From assembly GCA_950295325.1 (NCBI GenBank), contig OX485806.1:50031169-50095168 (forward strand): 64,000 nt of DNA, given 5' to 3'. The notes under the pieces are model-generated. The model was not told where the DNA came from, did not search any database, and saw only the letters and a list, made by a program, of their open reading frames with translations. Position numbers and translations under genes: made by a program. The DNA is from Polytrichum commune. Its lineage: Eukaryota > Streptophyta > Polytrichopsida > Polytrichales > Polytrichaceae. Numbering within the stretch: position 1 is the stretch's first letter; every line of letters starts with the position of its first letter. This document shows positions 34,917 to 46,300 of the stretch, piece after piece.

Positions 34917-35681
34917 TCAAAATAACAAAACGTTCTCCCAACAAAACATTGTTATTCGATGTCCAATCCTATCCCTTTCCATTGCCGAGGTAGACGAAGG
35001 AAATGTCCCCTGCTGAAGCTTATGCAATACAGGAAGATCCTCCCATATATCCGCAATAGCTTGAGGTCGATCAGTCTCATCATCTGAGCCATGTATCGGA
35101 ACCTCAACAGATGCACCAGAAAATAAAGTGAAGTAAGCAGCCGCGTGCCAATTTGCAACCGCCTCTCGATCACAATCTCCATGCCACCTGGCCCCGATTA
35201 AGTCCTCATCCGAAGGACTTGGATTGCGTGAGAGTCCATTTGCATCCAGATTGGTAATTCCAACACAGTGCACCACCTCAAAGTCATACTTTTGGAGCAA
35301 TAAAGCCCACCTGGCAAGCTTGCTAGTAAGCTTATTTGACTCCATGAGCCACCGTAAAGGTTGATGGTCAGTCACCAAAGTAAAGCGCTGACTATAAAGA
35401 CATGGCTGGAAATGGGCGATAGCCCACACTGCTGCCAAAGCTTCTCCCTCATAGGACAAATAATTAGCCTCTACATTGTTGTTGCTTCGCGAAGCATAAG
35501 CAACAACATACTTCCGACCAACGTCGTCCTTCTGAATGGGAACTGCTCCCAACTCAATGAACTCCAGTCTATATGCAACTAGAAGGATTTGGAGACATAC
35601 GGACGTCGAAGCACTAGAGCCATACCCAGTCTTTGCTTCAAAATTTCGAATGCATGTTGTTGCTCCCGACCCCAGGTCCAA
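34917..35681 (-). pseudogene. RNase H region of the methyltransferase-bearing element
   Basis: Recognisable by YVVAYASRSN, LSYEGEALAAVWAIAHF, TLVTDHQPLRWLM and TNLDANGLSRNPSP, which follow the gypsy RNase H pattern with Glu and two of the Asp residues. The stretch carrying the first Asp (QLHIDWSS) lies in another frame, so a frameshift splits the domain from RT. The downstream part links RNase H to integrase. Confidence 0.8.
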
Positions 35682-36708
35682 GGTTGGTCTTTATTCATGA
35701 GAATGATGAGAGGCTTGACGATCAAGTTAAAATTCTTGATGAATCGTCGGTAGTAATTCGCCAAGTCCAAGAAAGCACGAAGTCTCGACACATTAATTGG
35801 TGCCGGGATCTTCTGCAAGGCGTCAACCTTAGTTTGTTGCACCCCAAGACCTCCCGGAATAATCATATGACCTAGGTATGCCAGTCGGTCATGGAAAAAC
35901 GTACACTTGCCATGGTGTAAGCGCAATCCTCACCGCTGCAAGCGTTCAAAAATGGCTTGCAGGTGCTTAACATGCTCTTGTGGTGTCCTGCTGAAGATGA
36001 TCACGTCATCAATGTAATATCGAGCAAATGACAAGCCAGAAAGGACCTGGTTCATCATTCTCTGAAACTCAGCATGTGCATTTTTTAGGCCAAATGGAAG
36101 AAACTTCCAATGGTACAGTTGATCCTTCCTATCCTGATCAACTCCCCAGAATGCGGTCTTCATCCGGTCTCCCACAAGTAATGGGAGCTGGTGATAGCCA
36201 GATCTTAAGTCCAAAGTGCTAAAGACTCGAGCAAATCCGAGGGCATCGAACAACTCCTCCAGGATTGGCATGGGATACCGATCTGACTTGGTCTTTCGGT
36301 TAATTGAATGGTAATCTCCGCACATCCGCTTCTTCGTCCAATTGCCAAAGATGTCCTTCTTCGATGGCATAACCGTAGCACAAGCATACTCCCCGTTGGA
36401 GACTTCGATTGGTCTCGTTGTCAAGAGCTCTCGGCAACAAGCCTGGAAGCCAATCCTCTAAGTGACACTGAGCCTGTAAGGTCTCCGAAAAATAGGATGG
36501 TTGTCCTCCAATTGAATGTGGATAGGTTTTCCTTTGTAGCCTTCAAGGTCTTGAAGACTAAAAGCAAAACACCCACAGTATGAGCGAATGAACGCCCGTA
36601 CCCTCCGTGTCTCAGCACTAGTGAGATAAGGGCCCAACTCCAATGGCCAATCAACAAACTTTGTGGTCTCCCTCTACACCAAAGAGGAACCACCTGATGT
36701 TGGCACAT
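35579..36708 (-). pseudogene. Reverse transcriptase of the methyltransferase-bearing element
   Basis: The N-terminal part (IQLEDNHPIFRRPYRLS, 36458-36643) precedes the palm: TKKRMCGDYHSINRKT, FSTLDLRSGYHQLP, KFLPFGLKNAHAEFQRMMN and the catalytic YIDDVIIFS. The thumb/connection follows (LAYLGHMIIPGGL). The catalytic triad is present, but frame changes near 36424 and 35926 break the gene. This RT is quite diverged from the remnant in elements 1 and 2, so it belongs to another lineage. Confidence 0.85.
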
Positions 36709-37065
36709 ACTCTAACTGCTACTCAGGAGAGGGAGCATCCACCATGCCCCCAGCCTCAGTGCCAGGAGAACATTCTAGTCTCCCTTCATTACCACCATCG
36801 GTTGATGATGAAGCCACCACTGGAGGCAGAGAATTGACTGAAAACATTTGTGGAAACATTCTCTACGCCTCCTTCTTCCCAAAATCGAAAGCTAAAGCAT
36901 CAAAAACCCGTTGAGCTCGAAGCTCTTCTATCACCTCCTATTTGAATCGAAAAATTCGTTTGGCTCCCTTAACCTTGGTTTCCCCTCCTTCCTCCATGGA
37001 TGTGGACCGTTGTGCCCCATGACCAGAGTCCTCTGCCCCTAGAGACAACAACTGGTCACCACAAT

Positions 37066-38046
37066 GCCTTTGCAATGCAAGGCATAAACCAACAGTCCAC
37101 ACCATGGTGCTAAAATCCATGGCTTGGCCCAACACGAACCGTCGTTGGCCCTCAGAAAGGCCATGAGTTGTTGTGGTTCCAGATCGGAATCCCATGGCAT
37201 GTTCCCGCTCATCGGCAGATGGTTCATAGTGGCTTTGAGTGTGAGCATCCCACACCATGCCAGGCCCTCAATCGTGGAATGCGAATGACTGTGGAAAAGT
37301 CATCAATGTCGGGAAGGCCCTCCGAGGTGCCCCCACTTTGTTAACCGATGCTAACGGAGGTAGATCATCTCGAACAACTGGCAAGGATGTCCGGTTTGGA
37401 TCCAATATGTCATCTACCTTCTGATCCGAAGGTAGAGGCACTGTAGGAAAGGCTGCAACAAATTGAAAAGCGGTGCGAGGTTGGTCCAAAACCACCGAGG
37501 GCGGTGTGAATACGAACCAAACCCCGCGGCATCCACACAAATGGGATCTCCAAGGTGCTGGCAAACATAATGTCTACCCTCCAACACCTTAGCTCGAAAG
37601 TCTCCCAATAGAGATACGTTCTCAAATATGTAGCCTGGAGGGGAAGGTTGGACAAACCACCACTGCATGAGCAGAATGAGGTCCCAGAAAATACCACACC
37701 TAGGATCCTCTTAACCTTGACCTGCTCTAGCACATCAATGACCTTGGCATGGCCATCCTGCGATCATTAAATCCACGGGACCCAACCTCCGTAAGTCTTC
37801 TTCACTGATAAGTGTAATATCACGAGGAAGACGTCCAAAGCACCCACGCATGGCAGTCAGTGATAACTGTTGTGGGTACAACACCATCAACCGGTGTAAA
37901 TGGTGACGAGCCGCACAAGTGGATACCGGGTTGGTATCCACATAAACATATTGTCAAACCGCGAGGCCAACCTTCAACACGGCCGCCAATCCTATACCGA
38001 TGCCCCCAAACAGCTCCACCAAGGTAATTCCCTCGTCTAGTGGATG
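37066..38046 (-). pseudogene. Cytosine-C5 DNA methyltransferase domain within a retrotransposon
   Basis: Canonical motifs occur in canonical order on the minus strand. Motif I is LVELFGGIGIGL (37987-38022). Motif IV is AGWPCQGH with the catalytic Cys (37739-37762). Motif VI is FENV with the catalytic Glu (37615-37623). Motif VIII is SHRPRWFWTNL (about 37480-37515). A short target-recognition region follows, then motif IX-like DEREHAMGF and motif X-like RRFVLGQAMDF. The domain is about 330 residues, the size of a compact methyltransferase with little regulatory N-terminus. Motifs I to VIII share one frame apart from stops at 37954-37956 (TGA where CGA is likely), 37735-37737 and 37711-37713. 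A frameshift follows motif VIII and another stop lies at 37265. It sits between protease and RT. In life it would have added 5-methylcytosine to DNA. Confidence 0.85.
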
Positions 38047-38054
38047 CCATGGTA

Positions 38055-38991
38055 TGTCGCGCACCTCTCCATGAGGAGTGCCCGCAACACCATGGGCACA
38101 AGGGGGACCCCAGAGTGACACCCGGGATTTGTGGCGCCATTGGTGAGAGGGCCCAAGTACTCTTGGTGTGGGTGAGGCCCCGGGCGTTGAGAACGCCTCT
38201 CACCCACGAGGACTAAGAGTCATGAGGGTAAGGCCATAAGTTATGAGTAGCTTATGGCGGTGGAATTCTAGAATGCTAAGGAACACCTCAATCGGAGGTG
38301 CTAGCTAGGAGATATGGCCATTTGAGTGGGGCACTGTCCCGGGACAGCACCTTGGGACATCAGTGACCTGGGAGTGGTGCCCGGGACTGCCAAGGTTTGA
38401 AGAGCCATAACTTCCTCCATACTTGCCCGAATGGGGCAAGTGAGGAGTTCATCGGCATCTACGCAAAGAGTAGGTGACGATAGAGTGGTCGCTTAATAGC
38501 ATCAGACATCATATGTAGAAGTTATGGTCGTCTGAAGCTGCTGGGGGGGTTCTAGCCCCAGCGGCTAAGGGAAAATGTCCACTTGGCCCCAACCCTTGTA
38601 GAGAGACAAAAGGATACTTGATGGTGGGGTAGGGGCCCCGCCCAAAGTCCTAGAGGCTTATATGGGTGAGGCGGCTTAGCCGACCGACCCCCCCGGAGCA
38701 TACTTGGCAATGTGCTCCGGGTAGTTGTAGTGTTGTTTTGGCAACACGATGATCAACTCAAGAGTGGACTTCCATGGATGGAAGTCCACCTTAGCCATTG
38801 GCTACCTACTAAGGGGAGAGTCCCGAATGCATGTGTAGGAGGGTTTGGTGACCTAGCCATGAGCTTGAAGGTCCGCGGTTTTGGGAGCTAACCATGCATG
38901 TGCGTGGGATGTGCAGGTTAGCGCTCGTGGCACTTGCTAGGTTGGAAAGGCGGTCAAGCTAAGTGAAGGAAAACTAGCAAGGGTTGCGACA
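38055..38991 (+). repeat. Solo LTR of a second LTR-element family
   Basis: A 937-bp stretch from TGTCGCGCAC to GGGTTGCGACA, with inverted termini TGTCGC/GCGACA. It is flanked by the 5-bp duplication TGGTA (38050-38054, 38992-38996). It separates the protease from the methyltransferase of the surrounding minus-strand element and has no open frame. The first ~150 bp recur at the right edge of the window (63852-64000). Strand is given as the one reading TG to CA; the true orientation is unknown. Confidence 0.85.
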
Positions 38992-39098
38992 TGGTATGGG
39001 ATGTGCCAACGCTGTTTGGTGTCCGGTATGACTGGTGTCATCAAACGCAAAGAGAGGACAATGTCCTCACAAATCTGGAACAACTCTTGAGAATCGCA

Positions 39099-40424
39099 TC
39101 AGGGAGGAAGAGGATCCTTGGGATGGCGCATTAACAAATCCTTAGGTGATATCACCCGCTGGTCCTTAGTGCTCCCCATGAATACTAGTGACTCCTCCAA
39201 TAAGATTGAGCCACATGTCAATGTGTAAATAGTAACACCACATCCAAAGACCATGGATAATGGTGCTATGATCGCGGCAACCGCGAATGCCACAGGAATA
39301 AGCTCTCTCTTGCCGTCGCTAGCCGACCAGTTTGGTTGGATCCACGCCTCTTTGGTCCAGTTATCTAAAACAAAACCGAGAGGGTAGAGGGCCTGCTGAC
39401 CAACTAAAATGTCGTAGTTGGTCGCATTCGTCATCGCGCACCTAAGAAGAAGAGGTGCAGGTGGATCTCCAAGTTTCATTTGGAAGGTAAGGAATAATGG
39501 ACGTGATGATGGTGAATGGGCAAGGAACCAAGTCCTCGGCTGTCAACCTCAGCTCCTCGGCAAGCCTCTTGCCGATCATGATTGGCTGGGCCCCTGAATC
39601 CATCATCACATAATGGGGAGCAACCTAAATGGCGTTGACCCCAGTCCAACCAACTACTAGAATGTCGGTGTCATTCACCATGTGTACGACGCCTGGTTGA
39701 ATGCCTCGGCGCTCGCAGGCAGGTCTAGTAGCTACATCGGACATGTAAGTTGCTCCTATGGCCATTGGTAAGCCATGAGATGTAGAAGGCCCCTCACCAT
39801 GAAAGATGTGTGCATCGAAAGACGCAATGGCCTCCGCTGCAAGCACGAATCCTGAGCCACTTTTAGGGAAAGTACGAATACCTTCCTTTCCAAAATCTTA
39901 CTTGCAAGGTGGAACACCTTAGCAAGTTGGATATCTAACGATGACAACTCCATCGCCGTGAACAATGGTGAGTGTAACACCTTTGACGCCAAGATATTCA
40001 CCATGTTGGACGAAGAATTCGTCGCCTCCGTGCTTGAATGTCGACCACTAACAGATTGGACAGCATCTGCCAATCCAGAAGAGTGCGGCAGTCATGCCTG
40101 GCCAATATGATCTGCGGGACCATTGTCCCAAGCTCTCAAGATCACCACGAAGTCCCCTATAGTTGGAGGTGTGGCTCGTGACACGGATTGAGCACGTGAC
40201 ACGGCAACAGAGCTTACCACCTCTCCCACAGCTCCGAGCATATAGTAATATGGTGTGGAGGAGCTAGCCTTAGCTCCGGATGAAGCCGAAAGGGTCAACA
40301 TTTGGCCAGACAAAGCCAAACTCTTGAATTTCTCCTCCAAGTCACCAAGTTTCGCCTCCATCGTTTTCTCCTGTACGGAGAGCGGTCGATGGAGAATGAA
40401 GCAGTGGTCCACGGTGATAGGCAT
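39099..40424 (-). pseudogene. Gag remnant and aspartic protease of the methyltransferase-bearing element
   Basis: The protease is recognised by VMMDSGAQPIMIGKRLAEELRL (active site DSGA at 39589-39600) and, after a frame change, by NATNYDILVGQQALYPLGF. Upstream, 39625-40424 is a gag-like or linker region with a short coiled-coil-like start (MEAKLGDLEEKFKSLALSG) and no visible zinc knuckle or capsid motif. The gag part is short and probably truncated at the right edge. Several stops and shifts separate the pieces. Confidence 0.65.
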
Positions 40425-40600
40425 TTTATTGACATGTCAAGTACGCCATTGAAATGTCGAGCATTTTTTTTGTGACAAACAACAACTATTTAGTTGTACC
40501 ATCAATTTGTACTACATACATTTTATATGGATATACATAAATATTTCTATATATGTAGAAATGATGAATAATCGCGTCCATGCCCTTCACCTCTATGCCA

Positions 40601-41692
40601 TTACACATTTTTTGCAACACCCGCAAGCTCAAGAAGTCGCATTACCTTATTGTAGCTAAATGTCGGTGCATGAATGAACTTGTCAATGGCATAGTCAACC
40701 TTGCACAAATACATGAAAACGTAATACAAATGCTTGCATGAAACCCATTGACCCCTCGTTCCCACTGCCAAAGACAACATTTTCGCAAAGTCCGGGCAAG
40801 TGCATTGCGGAATATATGCAATGGAGACAAGGTATGTCTTCTTCTCTTTGGAAACTATGGTTATGATGCATCCATATCCAGGGTATGGAATGGGAGTCAC
40901 ACCAACCACATAGTACCCATCCATGTGTGATGCGCTCTCCCATTTATTCATGTGCTCTGATAATGGTGTTGCCATGTTCCGTCGAACTGCCTTGGAAAAC
41001 CGTGTATTTGGATGCACATCTGGGTTTGGAGGAACACGGAAATGTGAACGAGGGATGGGGAGGTTTGTCATTATTCTCAATTGACGACGTGGTGACAATG
41101 CCTCTTTCTGTTGCAATTGAAACCCAACATCTTCCAATGCAAACACCTCCTCCCGTGTAAGGTTTGTATTAACCTTCACCGGCCACACCTTAGGGAGATT
41201 TGGCCAATCAAACACCCATTTCTTCTTGCTCCCCTTCACACATCGATTTATGTCATCTGCACAAAACCAAAAATATGTCGGAACGTGGTTGTTGGAACGG
41301 TATTCCTTTTTCATGCCTATGTATGTTGGTGCAAGTGTGCCATGTGTATTTTTCCTAACTTTAGTCCAACATGGATGTCTAGTATTTGCCTGCAATGCTT
41401 GACACTCTTTCTTGGACGGATAAAGCAATCGTGAAATACACCATTGGGATTTAGGACACTCTGATTCCAAGACATTAGTGGTGTGTGACACTACATTCTC
41501 ATCACGCTTCAAGGATTCATCTATACGTGCCCTCGTTGACCTTGTATTAGGGTGAGGGATGGAGTAGTTCACTTTGTCAGGACGATGAGAATCATACTCA
41601 GATCTAGGTGGTAAGTCTAGTTTCCTCTTGGTTGATCCAAACAACTCAGAGCCCTCCAGTGCATAATTCCTTGCATTAAGATCCTCTGTCCC
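40601..41692 (-). pseudogene. SWIM zinc-finger transposase-like protein, C-terminal part
   Basis: An open frame of about 360 codons. The SWIM-type finger reads PQCTCPDF, then SCKHLYYVFMYLCKVD (Cys-x-Cys, then Cys-x-His). Upstream are long Lys-rich and Trp-containing stretches typical of this plant multi-copy family. The gene continues on the far side of element 2 at 51507. The reading frame passes smoothly across the 5-bp target duplication, so element 2 broke a frame that was open here. Confidence 0.75.
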
Positions 41693-43335
41693 TGTGAGGC
41701 CAAACCCCCCACCCTTAAGCGTCCGTAGTCCGAGTAGTGGGTTTGGGCTCACATTCCTCCGCGGTATTGGATTTGGACTTGGATGAGTCCATAGTGCAAG
41801 GTTCACCCTTCAAGTGGTCTTGGATTTAACTAGCTCCTTCATAAACCCAGCTCCTTCATAAACCCAGCTTCTTAGCTTCTAACTAAACAAACCCAGCTCC
41901 TTCATGAACCCAGCTCCTTAGCTTCTAACTAAACAAACTCAGGTCCTTCATAAACCCAGCTCTTTACTTTCTAACTAAACAAACCCAGCTCCTTCATAAA
42001 CCCAGCTCTTTACTTTCTAACTAAACAAACCCAGCTCCTTCATAAACCCAGCTCCTTCATGAACCCACAACTTTGTAGTTGTAATCCCCAACTACCTCAC
42101 TAATTATTCAAGCCCTTAACTAATCTTCCTACCTAATTTCCCTAATTCTACTAACAACCCCTTTCTAATCACACAATTCTTCTCTAATCCTAAAATCCTA
42201 AAATCCTAGAGAGGAGAGGGGGAGAGAGAATTTCCTAACTTCACTAAGACTAACTAATCCACACAAGTATATTTTTGCACTCATCACAACATCAAGTGCT
42301 CAACTCTTAAACATGGAACTTGCAACCACGTGTATTCAAAACATGAACTTTAAGTACCACAAATTGGAATCATGAATTAACTTTAAAATCCTTCACGTCA
42401 ACACTAATTCTACCAAGAGGTCAAGCCCTCTTCAAGGCTAACAAGCCTTGGCTCTCAAACTAAAAACTAAGCACACACATGTGCTCCAATATGGCTTCCC
42501 ACACCCACACTTATAACTCGTGGGGTGCCTTGGAGCACAAAGGAAAGAGAGAGGATGAGTGAGGGAAGAATGAGGGATTATATAGTAAGCTTGAGGGGGT
42601 GAGCACCCTCAAGGCTTACGATAAGCCCTTGAGATTTCCTCCTACTTAGTAGGCGCCAATCCTATCTTCTAAGTCTTCCTCCCTCAAATGATCAACAAGG
42701 ATCCTAATTCGAACATTTAACTAGCCTTGGCTTTCTACCTACCACACTTTACCAAACTTGGGATGCTTAACTAGCCTTGGCTTTCTACCTACCACACTTT
42801 ACCAAACTTGGGATGCTTCAACCCAAACTTAGCCTCCTTCGCTTTCCGCCGCCATAACTTTCTCCCCTTACTTTCCCAAATCGTCGCTCACCACTTAATT
42901 CAAACCACGATGCTTAACTCGTGATTTGATTGGTGCTTTGAGAATTTGCTTATCCTCCACCTTGCATTCTTCCTTGGGCCTTCCCCATTAAGTGGCCATG
43001 ATGAGGTGGTCCACTTGTGCGCTCCATGTGATCCTCCATTCATCCCAATTCGAATGCACTTGCCTCTTGAGTCACTTTGGTTGTCTCCATCCATTTGTAC
43101 TAGCCTACTCACTAACTACTCAATCCAAGTTCTCCTTACCTATCCTCATTCACTCAAATCCTTCCGAAGGTAAAAACACAATAACAACTCACATCCTAGC
43201 CTCTTACAACATGGTACTTCTAAGACTAACATTTCACTCTTTTTATATTTTTGTGAAGTAACATGCTACTTCAAAGTGCATCAACTAACGTTTCAAGGGT
43301 CTAAGACTAAATGTGGGCACCCTTTTGGGCTCACA
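41693..43335 (-). repeat. 3' LTR of element 2
   Basis: A 1643-bp LTR matching 49864-51506. Its left portion carries about ten variants of AAACCCAGCTCCTTCATAA (41832-42066), where the LTRs of element 1 have unique sequence plus three or four units. Confidence 0.95.
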
Positions 43336-43396
43336 TAATTGGCGACCATCGGGGGATGAATCCAAACATCTCTTGCTCCAAGGGTAAGTTGCCTAG

Positions 43397-46300
43397 TCAA
43401 GCTCGGTATTCCTTACATCTACTTCCCGATGTACGGGTAGGAAAGAGCTCACCATTCAACGTTTCCAATTGAATTGAATTATTAGGAAAGACCTCATAGA
43501 CAAGGTAAGGTCCTAACCATACCGCATTGAATTTCGCCGGAAATTCAAGCTTTCGTGCGTCTTGAATCATGACCATCATTCCCGGTGTTAGGGCCCTTCT
43601 CTTATGTCGTTTGTCGAAAGTAATCTTTCTCCTTCTTTGGATTGCCTCAATATGTTGAGCCGCCATTCTCCTCCCTTCGTCAAGTGCTTCCAAATCGGTT
43701 AGTCGATTTCGTAAGGATTGACTTTCGGTAAGTCTCGTACTCACGGCCACCCTAAGTGACTCGACTTCATATTCGATTGGTAGTGTCGCTTCAAGACCAT
43801 AGACTAAGGAAAATGGTGTAGCACGCGTAGTTACCTTATAGGTTGTACGGTATGCCCAAAGTGCCGCCGTTAGTTTCGTATCCCAATCCCGCTTCGAGTC
43901 TATAACCGTCTTGCGTAGTATACTCACCAAAATTCCGTTAACCCTTTCCGTTTGTCCATTGGTTTGTGGGTGGTAGGGAGTAGTCTTCCGGTGATCAATT
44001 TTAAATTTCTCTGTCATCTCTCGAATCAAGTCATTCAAAAAGTGAGTACCCCTATCGCTTACTAGGATCTTCGGCACCCCGAACCGCGAAATTATGTTTT
44101 CGTACATAAATGTTGCCGCGTGTTCCGCCGTGTCGGTCTTCACCGCTTTGGCTTCCGCCCACTTGGTGAGGTACTCGGTTGCCACCACAATATATTTCAT
44201 TCCTTTTGAAGATTGGGGATGGACCTCACCCACATAGTCGATGCCCCATTTTTCGAAAGGAATTAAGGGTAATGATACATGTAAAGGCATCTCCATTCTA
44301 AGGTCGTCTCGGGCATACCGTTGGCAAGCGTCGCATTTCCTTACGTAGTCATGGGCGTCCTTAAATAGTGTAGGCCAAAAGTAGCCCGCTCTAAGTATTT
44401 TTTGCCCGGTGAGTTGACCCGAGAAGTGACCGCCGCAAGCGCTATCGTGGCAAGCGATTAAAATCGCTTCAACCTCCGTTTTTGACACGCATCGTCGTAA
44501 AATACCATCGGACCCCCTTCTAAACAACCTATGGCCCACTACAACAAATTGCCTACTATTTACCCTCACCTTCCTTCTCTCTTCTTTTGTCCACTCTTTG
44601 GGCAACTTGTGGGTTGTTAGAAATTCCACTATGCCCGCATACCACTCCGGTGTAGAAGTGACCACAAAGAGGCTATCATCTACTAACATATCATTTACCG
44701 GATTTTTTCCTATCTCCTCCGACAACCTAGACAAGTGGTCCGCTTGTAAATGCATACGACCCGGTTTATATTCCACCGTGTAGTCGAATTCTTCTAATAA
44801 CAAAACCCACCTAGCTAACCTACCACTTAACTCCGCCTTGTTAATTAGATACTTGATAGCCATGTGGTCAACAAAAAATACAACCGGGTTGCACATGAGG
44901 TAATGCCTAAACTTTTTAACGGAAAACACCATGGCTAGGCACTCCCTCTCCGTTGTAGAGTAGTTTCTTTCGGCGGGGGTCAATTGCTTACTCGCATAAG
45001 CTATAGGTTGATCCTTCTCTTTTTCTCCCGTTGCTTGACAAAGCGCACTCCCTATTGCCACATTACTAGCATCACAATAGACGTGAAAAGGTTTACCACA
45101 ATTGGGTGGTATCAACACCGGATAGGTGCTCAACCTATCCCGCAATTCCTCAAAGGTTTTTTGACAAGCATCCGTCCACTCGAATTTGACATCATTTTTT
45201 AGCAAATGGGTAATGGCCACCGCTATCTTTGAAAAATTAGGAATAAGTTCCCGGTACCATCCCACATGTCCTAACAACTTAGAGATCCCCTTGGAATTGG
45301 TTGGAGTTGCCAAGTCGCTTATGGCCGCAATCTTATCCGGATCGGGTTCTCTACCTTTCTCACTAACAACATAACCCAACAACACTCCCTTATTCACTCC
45401 CAAAAATGTCTTATCCGGGTTTAATGCTAACCTCATCTTCCTACACCTAACCAATGCCTCCCTAACACAATGTAGGTGATCATCCACATACCGCCAATCC
45501 GCTTCCGACACATGTGCTTGCTCCTCTTTGTTCCGATACCAATCGGAAGGCACATTGGGGTAATCTTTCACATCTTGACCTACAACTATCCCCGTAGACG
45601 TGGTCTTGAAATGTAAAGGCTCCTCCAATTTCGATGACTCAATAATCACATCCTCCTCTTGAGTCCCATCTACATGAATTAAACTAACCTCACCCTCTTC
45701 CACGTCATCTACCCAAGGTGTTAACCCACCGCTAACCCACTCTTCCTCGGTGAGCACCTCACATGGCTCCAACAATGAGCCCTCTCCTAAACTAACACTA
45801 GGAAATTCACTCCCTAAGCCTACTTGGTGAAATGTAACCATCACATCAACCTCGGACTCGGGGTACTCCCTTAGCCATTGGGCATAATCCCCATTATCCC
45901 CATAATTGTAAAAATTAGGACCTAGACTTCCCGAGCCCGAATCTATAACAACCCTTTGACCTTCGGGATGGACGACTCCCACCAATGCCTTGCCAATCTC
46001 ATTCTCGTTTAAGTCATCAATTTCCTTCTCCAATGGCAAATACATCTCCTTCTTCATCCATCCTTCTAATGAACCAATGGACACTATGACCCTATTACCC
46101 TCCGGACCATAAGTGATGGATGGTTTAGGTCCACCCCAATTGACCATAGCATTCGCCATCCGCAACCAAGGCCTACCTAGCAAAATGGGGAAGGTGTCCT
46201 TGTTGGAGTGCATTTTAATGACATGGAAGGTGACCAAGTACTCCTCACCTCCCGTAGTCATTCTACAATCCTTGATCATCCCCAAAGGCGTAGTCGAACT

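Larger units (their letters stand above)
33576..40424 (-). mobile_element. Degenerate Ty3/gypsy element carrying a cytosine methyltransferase and a PHD finger
   Basis: Read on the minus strand from right to left: a short gag-like remnant, an aspartic protease (DSGA), a solo LTR inserted later, a cytosine-C5 methyltransferase, reverse transcriptase (YIDD), RNase H, integrase and a C-terminal PHD finger. The order RT, RNase H, IN places it in Ty3/gypsy. Frames are broken by several stops and shifts, and the first integrase Asp is lost (LYFAGPL where DFAGPL is usual), so it is dead. No 5' LTR is present; the gag side ends near 40430 against the SWIM pseudogene. The 3' end may be the short LTR at 33184. 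Confidence 0.8.

Noticed and set aside
38072-39069. First guess for the inserted repeat as TGAGGA to TCCTCA
   Set aside because: These ends lack a target duplication; TGTCGC to GCGACA at 38055-38991 has a perfect TGGTA duplication.
33576-40424. Treating the methyltransferase and PHD finger as fragments of host genes caught between repeats
   Set aside because: Both lie on the pol strand, the PHD finger is in continuous frame with the integrase tail, and the methyltransferase falls between protease and RT once the solo LTR is removed.
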